A DNA stretch of 64,000 nucleotides, taken from Melittangium boletus DSM 14713 (GTDB lineage Bacteria > Myxococcota > Myxococcia > Myxococcales > Myxococcaceae). A program made the translations under genes and the position numbers. Shown here piece after piece: positions 48,397 through 57,232 of this stretch (its first letter is position 1; each line of letters starts with the position of its first letter). The stretch is from assembly GCF_002305855.1 (NCBI RefSeq), contig NZ_CP022163.1:124292-188291 (forward strand). The letters are read 5' to 3'. Below the pieces are notes generated by a model. The model saw only the letters and a program-made list of their open reading frames with translations, made no database searches and was not told the DNA's origin.

Positions 48397-48553
48397 CCGG
48401 ACCCTCCTCCCACCGCCCGTGACCGCATGCGCGGACCGGGCCACCCCCAGGGCGTTAGCAGGGGATGTGCCAGCGGGCCGGGGAGGCAAACACCCGTGGA
48501 TCCAACACGTTGGCTCGCTCGCCCCGGGCTGGAGGGTCGGAGATCGGGAAGAA

Positions 48554-50227
48554 TTACCGTTCCGTTCCCTCCATGGGCAGAAGAATGGAGGCGATGGCGT
48601 CCAGCGTGCCGTCCTGGAGAAAAGCGGCGCCCACCTCCTCCAACAATCGGGCGAGCGTACTGTTCACCCGGCGGCGCAACTCCTCCCGGGCCGCCTCGGG
48701 GACCGCGGGCTCCAACACCGCCAGTGCGCGGGAGGCGACATCCGGCTTGAGGCGTGGAGCCTCGGGAGTGCCCTCGAAGAGTCGAGTCCCCAACTCCGCG
48801 CGGCGCGCCTTGGGCAGCGGCCGGGGATCCACGCGGCCCTCCAACACGGCCTGGGCCACGGTGGCGGCGAAGAAGCGGTCCATGCCCAGCTCGGGCGGCG
48901 CCTCCGAGAAGCGGGCGAGCACCTCGCGCGCCTGGGAGGGCGAGCCTCCGAGCAACGCGCCCAGGAGCGCCACCTGCGCCTCGGCCCGGGCGAGGACGTC
49001 CTCACTGGCGGCCAGCTCCCGGCGCGAGCGGAAGGGCACCGGCTCCGCCCCGGGCACCTTCAACGTGCGCCGGGGGCGCTTGCGGCGCAGGGCCTCCACG
49101 GCCACGGCCTCCTCGGGGAAGAGCAGCGGCGTGCCGTCCACCTGCGCGAGCGGCGTCTTCATCAGCCGGTCCGCGCGGAACTTGAGCGAGAGCGTCAGGG
49201 AGAAGCCCACCTGGAAGATGCGCTGCATCTCCGTGTCTCGCACCACCTGGGCGGCGAGCGAGGGCTTGCCTCCCGTCAGGTGTTCGAGCCCGAGCAGCAG
49301 GTAGTCCCGGGCCATCTCACCCACGCGGCGGATGGCGTCCAGGTCGCCGGGCTCCTCCACCTCGGCCACCAGCGTGGCGTTGGCCAGGTGGCGCAGCTCC
49401 GCCTCCAGGTTCTCGCGCTCGCGCTCGTCCAGGGCGCTGAAGGCCGCCTCCAGGTAGTCCGGCTGCTCGCGCTGGGCCACGAGCGCCGCGCTCACCTCGG
49501 GCGAGGGCGCGGGTCCAGTCTCCACCCGGCTGAAGAGCCGCACCGCGTCCTCCAGCGGCGGAAAGCCCAGGTCCTGCAACCGCGCGGTGCGGAAGCGGTA
49601 GGCCGCCTCCTCCAACTCACCCGGCACGTCCCAACGCGTGGCCTCCAGGAAGCGGATGGTCTCGAAGGGGTTGTCCGCGATGAGATCCGTGAGGAGCGTG
49701 CGCAGGGTGGCCAGCTCCACGCCCTCGATGCCCTTGAACTCCACCAGGTAGCGGCCCTCGGGCGTCTCCATCGTCACGCCCTCCACGTGCACGTCCGGGT
49801 TCTCCTCCAGGTCGTGGATGACGGTGAACTCGCGCACGAGCAGTTGCAGCACCTCGGCGTCCGCCTTGCGCAGCTTCTGGAGGAACTCCTCACCCGACTC
49901 GCCTCGCGCGGCGCGCAACCAGGCGAGCGCCGTGTGCTTGTTCAGCTCGTCGCGCTTCCACGCGCCCAGGTCCACGAAGGTGCGGAACTGCTCGGGCGAG
50001 ACGAGCTGCACGAGTTCCCCCGCGTCCTCCAGACCCACCTCCATGACGGTGAAGTAGAGGTCCTCCGCGGGCAGCGAGCGCACCAGCGCCCGGGCGTGGC
50101 TCGACTCCAGGAGGACTTCCATGCGCTTGCGGCCGGAGACCGCCGCGAGCTGCCGGCGCACGGTGCTCAGCGCGCGTTGGGTGTCCTCTGCCCTGCTTCC
50201 CTGTCCATTGCCATTGCCGTTCGACAC
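48554..50227 (-). CDS. DUF6178-like protein, function unknown
   Basis: The 557-residue soluble protein is built almost wholly of helices. N-terminal SNGNGNGQGS is a low-complexity tail. Repeated acidic-leucine patterns follow (VRRQLAAVSGRKRMEVLLESSHARALVRSLPAEDLYFTV; ALGMDRF-like segments). It resembles the DUF6178 proteins annotated in myxobacteria. No catalytic motif is visible. The start is GTG 50227 with AGGGA 8 bases upstream. It is alone on its strand between the polysaccharide genes and a divergent secreted protein. Confidence 0.72.
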   Translation of the reverse strand: MSNGNGNGQGSRAEDTQRALSTVRRQLAAVSGRKRMEVLLESSHARALVRSLPAEDLYFTVMEVGLEDAGELVQLVSPEQFRTFVDLGAWKRDELNKHTALAWLRAARGESGEEFLQKLRKADAEVLQLLVREFTVIHDLEENPDVHVEGVTMETPEGRYLVEFKGIEGVELATLRTLLTDLIADNPFETIRFLEATRWDVPGELEEAAYRFRTARLQDLGFPPLEDAVRLFSRVETGPAPSPEVSAALVAQREQPDYLEAAFSALDERERENLEAELRHLANATLVAEVEEPGDLDAIRRVGEMARDYLLLGLEHLTGGKPSLAAQVVRDTEMQRIFQVGFSLTLSLKFRADRLMKTPLAQVDGTPLLFPEEAVAVEALRRKRPRRTLKVPGAEPVPFRSRRELAASEDVLARAEAQVALLGALLGGSPSQAREVLARFSEAPPELGMDRFFAATVAQAVLEGRVDPRPLPKARRAELGTRLFEGTPEAPRLKPDVASRALAVLEPAVPEAAREELRRRVNSTLARLLEEVGAAFLQDGTLDAIASILLPMEGTER

Positions 50228-50355
50228 GGCGGCATCCCTACCACGGTTTCGAATCCCGTCGGGGACACTGAAACTGGGGCCGGAAGCCGCGATCTCCGTT
50301 CAACGGTGATAGACGGCGCGTGGGGTCCACCCACCATGCCGCTCAGGAGCGACAA

Positions 50356-50904
50356 ATGATGAAGATGCGTTGGATGTGGGTCTGGGCGCTCTCGCTGGCG
50401 GCCCTGGGACATGCGGATGCCTCGCCAAGTGGTGAGCCGGATGCCCAGCGCGTGGTGCTCGCTTATGCGGAGCCGGAGTGTTCGCCGGAGAAGAACTGGA
50501 AGTGCCTGTGTGTGGGGACTCCCGGCACGGCGACGTCCCAGCTCGAGGAGATTGGCGTGGATCTGAACGTCCTGAAGACGAGCGGATGGCCATGCGTCAA
50601 GGGGGACTTCGACCAGGACGGCCAGCCGGATTACGCATTCCCGGGCAAGGACTATTCGTGCAACCAGTCCGTGCCCGTGCGGGTGATCTTCACGCGTGGC
50701 GGACGGGTGAGGGAGGTGGGGGCGCTGCCGCGCGAGGTGAGCTGCCTCCAGCTCTACGGTCCAAGGTCCAAGCCCGGCCGCTATGGAGTCCCCAAGACGG
50801 CGCGGCAGGGACTCGTCGATTGGGGCGAGGGCAATGCCACGTGGGTCTACCTGTTCAACGGAAAGAAATGGCGCGCGACCTCCCACCTGTCCGAATCCCG
50901 GTAG
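50356..50904 (+). CDS. Exported hypothetical protein with an FG-GAP/calcium-loop-like motif
   Basis: The 182-residue product has a signal peptide (MMKMRWMWVWALSLAALGHADA, cleaved near residue 22). The mature part contains two cysteine clusters (CSPEKNWKCLC; PC, SCNQS). GDFDQDGQPDYAF near residue 93 is the D-x-D-x-D-x-x-D pattern of FG-GAP/EF-hand-like calcium loops. CAGGAG lies 6 bases before ATG 50356, fixing the start. Its role is unknown; it is probably periplasmic. Confidence 0.75.
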   Translation: MMKMRWMWVWALSLAALGHADASPSGEPDAQRVVLAYAEPECSPEKNWKCLCVGTPGTATSQLEEIGVDLNVLKTSGWPCVKGDFDQDGQPDYAFPGKDYSCNQSVPVRVIFTRGGRVREVGALPREVSCLQLYGPRSKPGRYGVPKTARQGLVDWGEGNATWVYLFNGKKWRATSHLSESR

Positions 50905-51140
50905 TGCGTAGACCCTCATGATCGCCGCGTCCCACGGCCCCGTGCATCGCCCAGCGCCCGCCGGAGGTCCGCCCAGACGGGCCGCACCGCGAGCGCCGCT
51001 CCGGACTCCCCGGGCACCGCCATGGCGCGCACCGAGCAGTCCCTAGCCATGCGACAAGCGCGCAAGTTGATATCGGAGTGCGCCGCGTCGTGAATCCGCG
51101 CCGAGTTGTTGTGCGGCTCGAAGGATCTGGAGTCCATGTG

Positions 51141-51953
51141 ATGAACGAGCAGCTCGACTTCCTGTTTCAAGGGCTCATCGGCAAGAACACCTACCTCCCA
51201 ACCGAACTGGGTGCTCCCGCGCGTGTCCATCACGGCGAGCACTATGCTGTCGTCAATTCGAGTTGGAAGACCGACACCTTCAACCTCATCATCAGCAAGC
51301 AGTTGGGGGAGGCGGCTCCGAAAGTGGTCGAGCGTTGGTGCTCGGAGTTCAATGACGCGAAGCTGCCGGCGGCCTGGTGGACCTGTGATGAGCTCCGGGA
51401 CGAGCCCGTCGCGCCCTTGCTGCGGCGCCTGCACTTCGTGGAGGACGAGGTCGACGTCGGGATGATCGCCGACCTGGACACGCTGCCCGCCCTGGACTAC
51501 CCGGCTGGACTGGAACTCAAGCAGGTCACCACAGAGGAAGAGGTGGTGGCCTTCGGGCGCCTCATCGCCTCGCTGTTCGATCCGCCAGACGTCTTCGTGA
51601 CGTCCTTCTATGAAAGGGTGGCCCGGCTCGGGCGGTGGGAGGAGCGGCCGTTGAAGCTGTTCCTCGGGAGTGTCGACGGCCGCCCGGTAGCCACCAGTTC
51701 CATCTATCTGGACGGAAAAGGGGGGGCTCACATCTTCGACATCAGCACCCTGGCCGAGGTCCGCCACCGGGGTTTCGGCTCGGCCATCACCCACTTCTCC
51801 CTCGCGTTCGCGCACGGGCTCGGTGCGCGGCGAGGAGCCCTCCAGGCCGCGCCAGACGGCGTGAACATCTACCGGCGGATAGGCTTTCGCGAGCTGTGTA
51901 CCTTCCGCATCTACTCGAACAAGCAGGCCATCTTCTCACAGCTTCCGCGATAA
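51141..51953 (+). CDS. GNAT family acetyltransferase (two-part)
   Basis: The 270-residue protein has a variable N-terminal half (FQGLIGKNTYLPTELGAP; LGEAAPKVVERWCSEFND) and a C-terminal GNAT domain. The GNAT core is near residues 180-230, with VDGRPVATSSIYL, FDISTLAEVRHRGFGSAITHFSLAFA as motif A, and VNIYRRIGFRELCTF as motif B. The acceptor is not known. GGAG lies 8 bases before ATG 51141. An in-frame GTG one codon earlier is possible. It converges on the SRPBCC gene and is separated by a hairpin. Confidence 0.85.
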   Translation: MNEQLDFLFQGLIGKNTYLPTELGAPARVHHGEHYAVVNSSWKTDTFNLIISKQLGEAAPKVVERWCSEFNDAKLPAAWWTCDELRDEPVAPLLRRLHFVEDEVDVGMIADLDTLPALDYPAGLELKQVTTEEEVVAFGRLIASLFDPPDVFVTSFYERVARLGRWEERPLKLFLGSVDGRPVATSSIYLDGKGGAHIFDISTLAEVRHRGFGSAITHFSLAFAHGLGARRGALQAAPDGVNIYRRIGFRELCTFRIYSNKQAIFSQLPR

Positions 51954-51981
51954 CCCGAACCCCTCAATCGTGAGACCGTGA

Positions 51982-51998
51982 GAGGCCCCACGGGCCTC
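51982..51998. terminator. Hairpin between convergent acetyltransferase and SRPBCC genes
   Basis: GAGGCCC at 51982-51988 pairs with GGGCCTC at 51992-51998 around a 3-base loop. It lies between stops at 51953 and 52002. Confidence 0.5.
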
Positions 51999-52001
51999 GG
52001 C

Positions 52002-52445
52002 TCAGGCATGGCGCGCTTCGCACCAGGCCTTCACCGCGTCCATGTCCTTCTCGAGGGCCTTGGCGATGAAGCCCTTGAGGAGCGGCGTCGTGAGCTTCGC
52101 GAGGAGCTTGTGGGGGCGCGCTTCCATGACCAGGGTCAGCTCACTTCCCCCCTCGCGGGGCACGACCGTGAAGACCGAGTCCCACACGGTCCCCTGGGAG
52201 TCCGACACGAGCCGGATGCGCTCGCCCTCGATGTACTCGGTCACCTCGAGCACGGTGGCGGCCTCCCTCCCGTTCATCAGCCGCGTCTCGCGGAAGCGAG
52301 TCCCGACCCCTACCCGCTGCTCGCTCAGGAAGTCCACCCGGACGATGTGCGGTACCGCCTTCGAGAAGTTCGTGATGTCCGCCACCGTGGAGAACACCCG
52401 CGCCGTGGGGGCGGCGATGTGACGGACGCTGGTCATGGTGCTCAT
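52002..52445 (-). CDS. SRPBCC (START/Bet v1-like) family protein
   Basis: The 147-residue protein has the SRPBCC layout. HIAAPTARVFSTVADITNFSKAVPHIVRVDFLSEQR forms the first strand and helices. VGTRFRETRLMNGRE and LVMEARPHKLLA form the curved sheet, and a long C-terminal helix (KALEKDMDAVKAWCEA) closes the pocket. These proteins bind hydrophobic ligands or act as cyclases/dehydratases. The ligand is unknown. The ATG at 52445 diverges from the AraC-type gene by 55 bases, so control by that regulator is plausible. Confidence 0.85.
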   Translation of the reverse strand: MSTMTSVRHIAAPTARVFSTVADITNFSKAVPHIVRVDFLSEQRVGVGTRFRETRLMNGREAATVLEVTEYIEGERIRLVSDSQGTVWDSVFTVVPREGGSELTLVMEARPHKLLAKLTTPLLKGFIAKALEKDMDAVKAWCEARHA

Positions 52446-52500
52446 GGGTCCATCATGGCACGTCGCCAAAGGATCCGTCGGTCTCGGGTAGCATGAGGGC

Positions 52501-53268
52501 GTGCGCGTTCCCTCCGCTCCTCCTCGTCCGCTCGATGGTGCCTTGCCGCTCTGGCCTCCGCTGCTGGCCGCGCGAGGCCCGGGAGCGAGCAGTTCAGGCC
52601 ATACCCATCACGCCATGCACCTGGTGCTGGGTCTGGATGGCCCGGTGCGCGTGCGGGCAGGGGCGGGACCCTGGGAAAGCATGGCGGGCGTGCTGACCGC
52701 CCCCGATGTGCCTCATGCGCTCGACGCGGAGGGCCGCGACGTGCTGCTGGTCTTCCTCGACCCGGAGAGCGAGGTGGGCGCGGCGCTCGGGGCCCTCTTC
52801 ACGGGGGCCGTCCGGCCGATCTCCGACTCGGAGCGGGATGTCCTCGCCCGGGAGGCCGAACCCGCGCGCCTCATGGGCTCGGAGGGAGTGGCGTGGACCC
52901 GGTTGGTGGCGGAGGCGCTGGGCGCGGGGACGTCTTCCGCTCCGCGCTCCATCCACCCCCGGGTGAGGAAGGTTCTCCGGCTGCTGCGCGACCTGCCCCC
53001 CGAGGGAGACGCCTCGCTTCCCACGCTCGCCGCGCAGGTGGGCTTGTCCCCCGGGCGCTTGATGCACGCCTTCACGGAGTCCATCGGGTTGCCGCTGCGG
53101 CCCTACCTCGCCTGGCTGCGGCTCCAGCGCGCCGCCGCGGGCATCGTGTCGGGCATGTCCCTGGGTGAGGCCGCGCATGCCGCGGGCTTCACCGACTCGG
53201 CGCACATGTCGCGCACCTTCCGGCGCATGCTGGGCATGCCGCCCTCGGCGTTGCGGCCTCCGCCGTAG
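52501..53268 (+). CDS. AraC family transcriptional regulator
   Basis: The 255-residue protein has an N-terminal cupin-like sensor (HHAMHLVLGLDGPVRVRAGAG, ~35-55). The C-terminal double helix-turn-helix is visible: LPTLAAQVGLSPGRLMHAFTESIGLPLRPYLAWLRLQRA (~170-210) and MSLGEAAHAAGFTDSAHMSRTFRRMLGMPPSALR (~218-252). The start is GTG 52501. It is divergent from the SRPBCC gene over a 55-base intergenic region that is likely its operator. Confidence 0.92.
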   Translation: MRVPSAPPRPLDGALPLWPPLLAARGPGASSSGHTHHAMHLVLGLDGPVRVRAGAGPWESMAGVLTAPDVPHALDAEGRDVLLVFLDPESEVGAALGALFTGAVRPISDSERDVLAREAEPARLMGSEGVAWTRLVAEALGAGTSSAPRSIHPRVRKVLRLLRDLPPEGDASLPTLAAQVGLSPGRLMHAFTESIGLPLRPYLAWLRLQRAAAGIVSGMSLGEAAHAAGFTDSAHMSRTFRRMLGMPPSALRPPP

Positions 53269-53314
53269 CCAACTCGTACAAGCCAGAGCCGGAGGCGTGC
53301 GGTACATCCCCCGC

Positions 53315-53683
53315 ATGATGACGAACCGGACCGAAGGCCTTCTCCCCTGGCAATGGAAGCTCTACGCGGGCAATCACGCCGAGCGCCGCAACCTGCTGCT
53401 GCATGGGGTGTCGGTGCCCGTGTTCCAATTGGGCACGGTGCTGCTCGTGGCCTCGCCCTTCACGGGCCTGGCGTGGGCATTGCCCGGAATCGCCGCCATG
53501 GTGGGCGCGGTGGCGGTCCAGGGCCGGGGCCACCGTCGCGAAACGACTCCACCTGTCCCCTTCCAGGGCCCCCTCGACGTCTTCGCCCGCATCTTCCTGG
53601 AGCAGTGGGTGACGTTCCCCCGGTTCGTGCTGTCGGGCGGCTTCGCCCGGGCGTGGCGCGCGACGAGTTCGGGGACGCGGTAG
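53315..53683 (+). CDS. Mpo1/DUF962-like small membrane protein
   Basis: The 122-residue protein has an N-terminal WQWKLYAGNHAERRNLLLHGVSVPVFQLGT region. H-x4-N-x3-H is the DUF962/Mpo1-type metal motif (~residues 19-28). Two hydrophobic segments follow (LLVASPFTGLAWALPGIAAMVGAVAV). Mpo1 proteins are iron-dependent 2-hydroxy fatty acid dioxygenases. The weaker conservation beyond this motif leaves the activity open. ATG 53315 is the first of two adjacent ATGs; GTG 53297 is another in-frame start. No strong ribosome site is evident. Confidence 0.65.
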   Translation: MMTNRTEGLLPWQWKLYAGNHAERRNLLLHGVSVPVFQLGTVLLVASPFTGLAWALPGIAAMVGAVAVQGRGHRRETTPPVPFQGPLDVFARIFLEQWVTFPRFVLSGGFARAWRATSSGTR

Positions 53684-53866
53684 GTTCAAGGCCACCACGC
53701 ACGCCTTCATGGGTACTCTCCGGGTTCATGACCTTTCTCTTGGGTCATCCAATCCAATACATACCCAGGACCTCCGATACGGCGACCCCCTTTCATGAGC
53801 CAGTCCCGATGCGAGTCTTCGTGTTATGGACACCGCGTCTCACGGCTTGGCGAGGAAGGCCCTGAA

Positions 53867-55231
53867 ATGCTCACGCGCCCAAGTGAACTGGAGCCGGGAA
53901 CCCAGGTGGGCCGCTGGCGCGTGGTGGAGCGTCTGGGCATCGGCGGCCAGGGCGCGGTCTACCGCGTGGAGGACATGGAGCACCCCGGCGACTTCTATGC
54001 CCTCAAGCTCGCGCTGTATCCCCAGGATGCGCGGGCCGAGCGCGAGGTCGCCCTGATGATGACCCGGGCCGTGCACCCGGGCGTGGCTCGCTTCCACGGC
54101 TGTGCCCGCTGGCCCCACCCTCGCCATGACGTCCTCGGTTTCCTCATGGACTGGGTGCCCGGCCTCCCTCTTCACCTGTGGGCCGAAACAGGGGACATCA
54201 CGTTCCGGCGGCTCGCCGAGGTCGGCGGCAAGGTGGCGCTCACCCTGGACGAATTACACGCCCGGGGCGTGCTCCATCGCGACCTCAAGCCCGAGCACAT
54301 CATCATTCGCGAGACCGACGGGGAGCCCGTCCTGCTCGACTTCGGCGTGGGTTGGTACGAGGGCGCCGTTCCGCTCACCACCGGCCCCCTGCCGCCAGGG
54401 ACGTTGCACCTGCTCAGTCCCGAAGCCATCCGCTTCCTCTGGAAAAGCCCTGAGCGCCCCGGCGAGCACTACGTCTTCCACCCCACGGATGACCTCTACG
54501 CCCTCGGTGTCTGTCTCTACCGGGCCGTGACCGGGCATTACCCCTTCCCCGAGCGCCTACCGCCAGACCTGCTGCAGTACGCCATCGTCCATCAGGCGCC
54601 GCCAGCTCCCGTGGAGGTGAATCCTCGGGTGCCTCGGGCGCTCAGCGAGGTCATCGTCCGCCTGCTGGCGAAGACGCCTCAGGCTCGCTACCCGAGCGGC
54701 AAGGCCGTCCACGAGGCTCTGGCGGCGACCCAGTCCGGAGTGGAGTGGGACAGCTGTCTCTTCGACCGGGAGGAGGCGGAAACGGGACGTATCCACCGAC
54801 CCGAACGCCCCCGGTTGTCCTGGACGGAGCCCCCTTCCCCTATACCCGGGACACGGAAGCGGCGAGGCGACTGGCCGTGGCGGCTCGGACTCGCGGCGGC
54901 GGTACTGTGGTTGCTCCTGCCTGGCGCGCTCTCCTCGCGAGACACCCCGATACCTCCCATTCTGGCCGAGGAGCGGACGACCGATGCGCGAGTCGGGCCC
55001 ACACCGCCCCGCCCCAAGGCAGAGCCCCGCCCGGTTCCCAATCAGAAGCACGCACCGTGTACGGCGGAATTCGAGTTGGAATTCTCCGGAGCATGTTGGC
55101 TCCCCCTGAAGCATCAACCTCCGCGCTGTCCACCCCAGGCCGTGGCTCACGAGGACATGTGCCTCCTGCCCGTGGCGGCCCCGCGCTCCGTTCCGGTCAG
55201 CGTGGATGGAGGGGCGCCCGAGACTCGATGA
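53867..55231 (+). CDS. Membrane-anchored Ser/Thr protein kinase (unusual catalytic loop)
   Basis: The 454-residue protein has a kinase domain at residues ~15-295. The Gly loop is GIGGQGAVY (24-32). K47 (YALKLAL) is the ATP lysine. The catalytic loop HRDLKPEH is at 137-144, DFG at 158-160, and SPEAIRF replaces the usual APE motif. The asparagine of HRDLKPEN is histidine (H144), which is unusual because that residue binds Mg2+. A hydrophobic helix at ~337-356 would anchor it in the inner membrane. A Cys/Pro-rich exterior tail follows, with four cysteines (PCTAEFELEFSGACW, CPP, MCLLP). AGGAAGG lies just before ATG 53867. Activity and target are unknown. Confidence 0.88.
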   Translation: MLTRPSELEPGTQVGRWRVVERLGIGGQGAVYRVEDMEHPGDFYALKLALYPQDARAEREVALMMTRAVHPGVARFHGCARWPHPRHDVLGFLMDWVPGLPLHLWAETGDITFRRLAEVGGKVALTLDELHARGVLHRDLKPEHIIIRETDGEPVLLDFGVGWYEGAVPLTTGPLPPGTLHLLSPEAIRFLWKSPERPGEHYVFHPTDDLYALGVCLYRAVTGHYPFPERLPPDLLQYAIVHQAPPAPVEVNPRVPRALSEVIVRLLAKTPQARYPSGKAVHEALAATQSGVEWDSCLFDREEAETGRIHRPERPRLSWTEPPSPIPGTRKRRGDWPWRLGLAAAVLWLLLPGALSSRDTPIPPILAEERTTDARVGPTPPRPKAEPRPVPNQKHAPCTAEFELEFSGACWLPLKHQPPRCPPQAVAHEDMCLLPVAAPRSVPVSVDGGAPETR

Positions 55232-55378
55232 CTCGCCCTCTGGGCAAGGCCTCCGCGCTTCTTCTCCACCCGGAACAAAGCAGCACCGCCATCACACACG
55301 CCTTCATAGGAACATGCCAAGTCCAGCAGGAACGACAGGGGCAGGCTCACCTCACGGGCAGGGATAGTCGTCTTGCAT

Positions 55379-56209
55379 TTATTGCTTCCCGAGCTGTCTA
55401 TCCCAGTCATACAATTTCTCAAGCAGATCCGCCGTACAAGCACCGGACACATGCTCAAAGGCTAGCGGGTCGAGCGCCGTGAGTCGCTGACGCTGAAATG
55501 CCGGATCGGCGACCACATCCCGGTGTTTTAGTCCACGCGCGAAGGAGAGGACACGAGGCATCTGTCGGAGGATTGCTTCGATGCTGTCTTCCCGCGTCGC
55601 TCGCGCCATCCGTTTCACAGCCATTTCCAGTCTCTTGTGGACCGAGGCCTCTCCCGCTGGGCACCACGCATCCATGGCCCAATCACATGAAGCGCTTAAC
55701 AGTTCCTCGAGAGTGAGCTCGGCATCGAATGTATTGAAGAGGTAGCGCGCGGACCGGAGGGGTTCCCAGAAGCGGAGCACCGCCTGGAGGCGAAGTGCCG
55801 TGCGCGCCGCGCTCACCGGGCCAGTTGGCGAAGTCGCGAAGTACAGTGCGCCCCAAGCCGTTTCCCGACAAAACGCCTCATACGCATCCCTCACGGGAAA
55901 CACATTCTGCCAGTCCAAGGATTCATACAATCCGCTCATGACATCCGACGCCAGATACAGCCGCCAAGCTGGGCGCTCGTGATGAAAGTCGGCTACCTCG
56001 TGAACCATCACCACTTCTCCGAGGGGTACTTCCAGCATCTGATGTGGAGAAGGGAAAGAACTGTTCTTGAGATACTGCTCGCCGCACCGCTTTCCCTCCT
56101 TCCGCGTCTTCTGGCGAACCGTGGAGTACATGCCATGAAGGAAGGACGGCATTTGAAGAGAAGACATCTGTTCAGGCACCATGGAGCGCGTCCATTCAAA
56201 GCGGATCAT
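55379..56209 (-). CDS. Unknown protein, probable partner of the upstream PD-(D/E)XK-like lipoprotein
   Basis: The 276-residue soluble protein is not recognised as a known family. It is helix-rich, with aromatic stretches (FCRETAWGALYFATSP; LRFWEPLRSARYLFNTFDAELTLEELLSASCDWAMDAW). ATG 56209 overlaps the upstream lipoprotein stop as ATGA, so translation is coupled. Codon use is AT-richer than in the surrounding housekeeping genes, which fits acquisition by transfer. By position it is the immunity partner of a toxin-like lipoprotein, but that is inference. A doubtful 3' continuation frame exists at 55147-55458. Confidence 0.6.
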   Translation of the reverse strand: MIRFEWTRSMVPEQMSSLQMPSFLHGMYSTVRQKTRKEGKRCGEQYLKNSSFPSPHQMLEVPLGEVVMVHEVADFHHERPAWRLYLASDVMSGLYESLDWQNVFPVRDAYEAFCRETAWGALYFATSPTGPVSAARTALRLQAVLRFWEPLRSARYLFNTFDAELTLEELLSASCDWAMDAWCPAGEASVHKRLEMAVKRMARATREDSIEAILRQMPRVLSFARGLKHRDVVADPAFQRQRLTALDPLAFEHVSGACTADLLEKLYDWDRQLGKQ

Positions 56210-57213
56210 CTTCGAGGAAGGGACATACCCGCGGCGGCGGGCACCTGCGCCGAAGGAGGGGCGGGTGGTGGTCGCGCTGGGAATGGGATGACCTGTCCAC
56301 CTCCTTGAGCGGGGGGATGGTGAATTTCAGAACCCATCCGGCCAAGGAGCACTCCCGAAAAGAAGCCCGTCGCGGCGTTGCCCATGACTTCGATAACGAT
56401 GCCAACAGCCCCACTAATGATAGCGAGCTGTTCGCGTCGACTGATCATCCCTTCCACAGCTTGTCCCACCCAACCGCCGTACTCCCGCATCTCCTGTTCA
56501 GTGAGTTCCACCCACTGCCCCGCTTCATACGCCGCCGCCTCGAACTCAAAACGTTGCCTGCTGCGGGTCCAACGGTACTGGACTACTCCTGGCTCCGTGG
56601 TCTGCCACTCCAGACGCCAGATGTATTGCCCCCGTGCGAAACGAATCAGGATCTCTCCTCGGAAATCCGTGCCCGCGTTGAAGGTACCGCCGATCAAGAC
56701 AGACCTGTTGAGTGCAGCCAGGTATGCTTGTGCCTCCTGGCGGCCCTCCCTTAAACCCTGGTCATTCCAAGGTTTGATCTCGAAAAGATTCCGACTGGAG
56801 AGATCAATGATGTCCGGGCGTAGGTTACGCTCGTTCTTGAGGAGCCGCGACGGGTCCCCAATCCCTCTATCCGCTAGAACTTCGGAGATTGTCCTGGTGT
56901 TGTAAAAGACACGATTCTGTGGGTAGTTCAGGCCGTACATATACCCAATCAGCCGGTGCGCGGCATTACCGAGGAAGAATGCCCAGGGCATCTCCGAGTC
57001 AGGCTTCCGGCCGGGGACATGATAGCCCGGCCCAGCCGGAGTGGAGGAATCCCCACCCGCTCCCATGGTCAGTAGGATTTGCGGCATCCGAGGGGACATG
57101 GACGGATTGAACCGTCGCACGCCCGAGTCGCATGTGGGAGGAACCTGCTTGATTGGCGTCATGGCGCAACCTGCAAGTACCCACGTGAGGAACAGGAGCG
57201 ACCAAGAACGCAT
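56206..57213 (-). CDS. Lipoprotein with PD-(D/E)XK-like nuclease motif (toxin candidate)
   Basis: The 335-residue protein has a clear lipoprotein signal (LLFLTWVLAGC, lipobox LAGC, acceptor C16). A ~70-residue Pro/Gly/Ser-rich spacer follows. Residues ~85-175 carry a nuclease-like pattern: D134 in RPDIID, E145 and K147 in FEIKP, and an EAQAYLAAL helix. This is the D-(x)-ExK core of PD-(D/E)XK enzymes. Near residues 265-300 is a hydrophobic stretch (LAIISGAVGIVIEVMGNAATGFF) that could enter membranes. The C-terminus is Pro-rich. Its stop overlaps the start of the unknown downstream gene. The lipoprotein-nuclease-partner design resembles SitA cassettes. Toxic activity is inferred. Confidence 0.65.
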   Translation of the reverse strand: MRSWSLLFLTWVLAGCAMTPIKQVPPTCDSGVRRFNPSMSPRMPQILLTMGAGGDSSTPAGPGYHVPGRKPDSEMPWAFFLGNAAHRLIGYMYGLNYPQNRVFYNTRTISEVLADRGIGDPSRLLKNERNLRPDIIDLSSRNLFEIKPWNDQGLREGRQEAQAYLAALNRSVLIGGTFNAGTDFRGEILIRFARGQYIWRLEWQTTEPGVVQYRWTRSRQRFEFEAAAYEAGQWVELTEQEMREYGGWVGQAVEGMISRREQLAIISGAVGIVIEVMGNAATGFFSGVLLGRMGSEIHHPPAQGGGQVIPFPARPPPAPPSAQVPAAAGMSLPRR

Positions 57214-57232
57214 GGCCCGAAGCCTGGATGAA

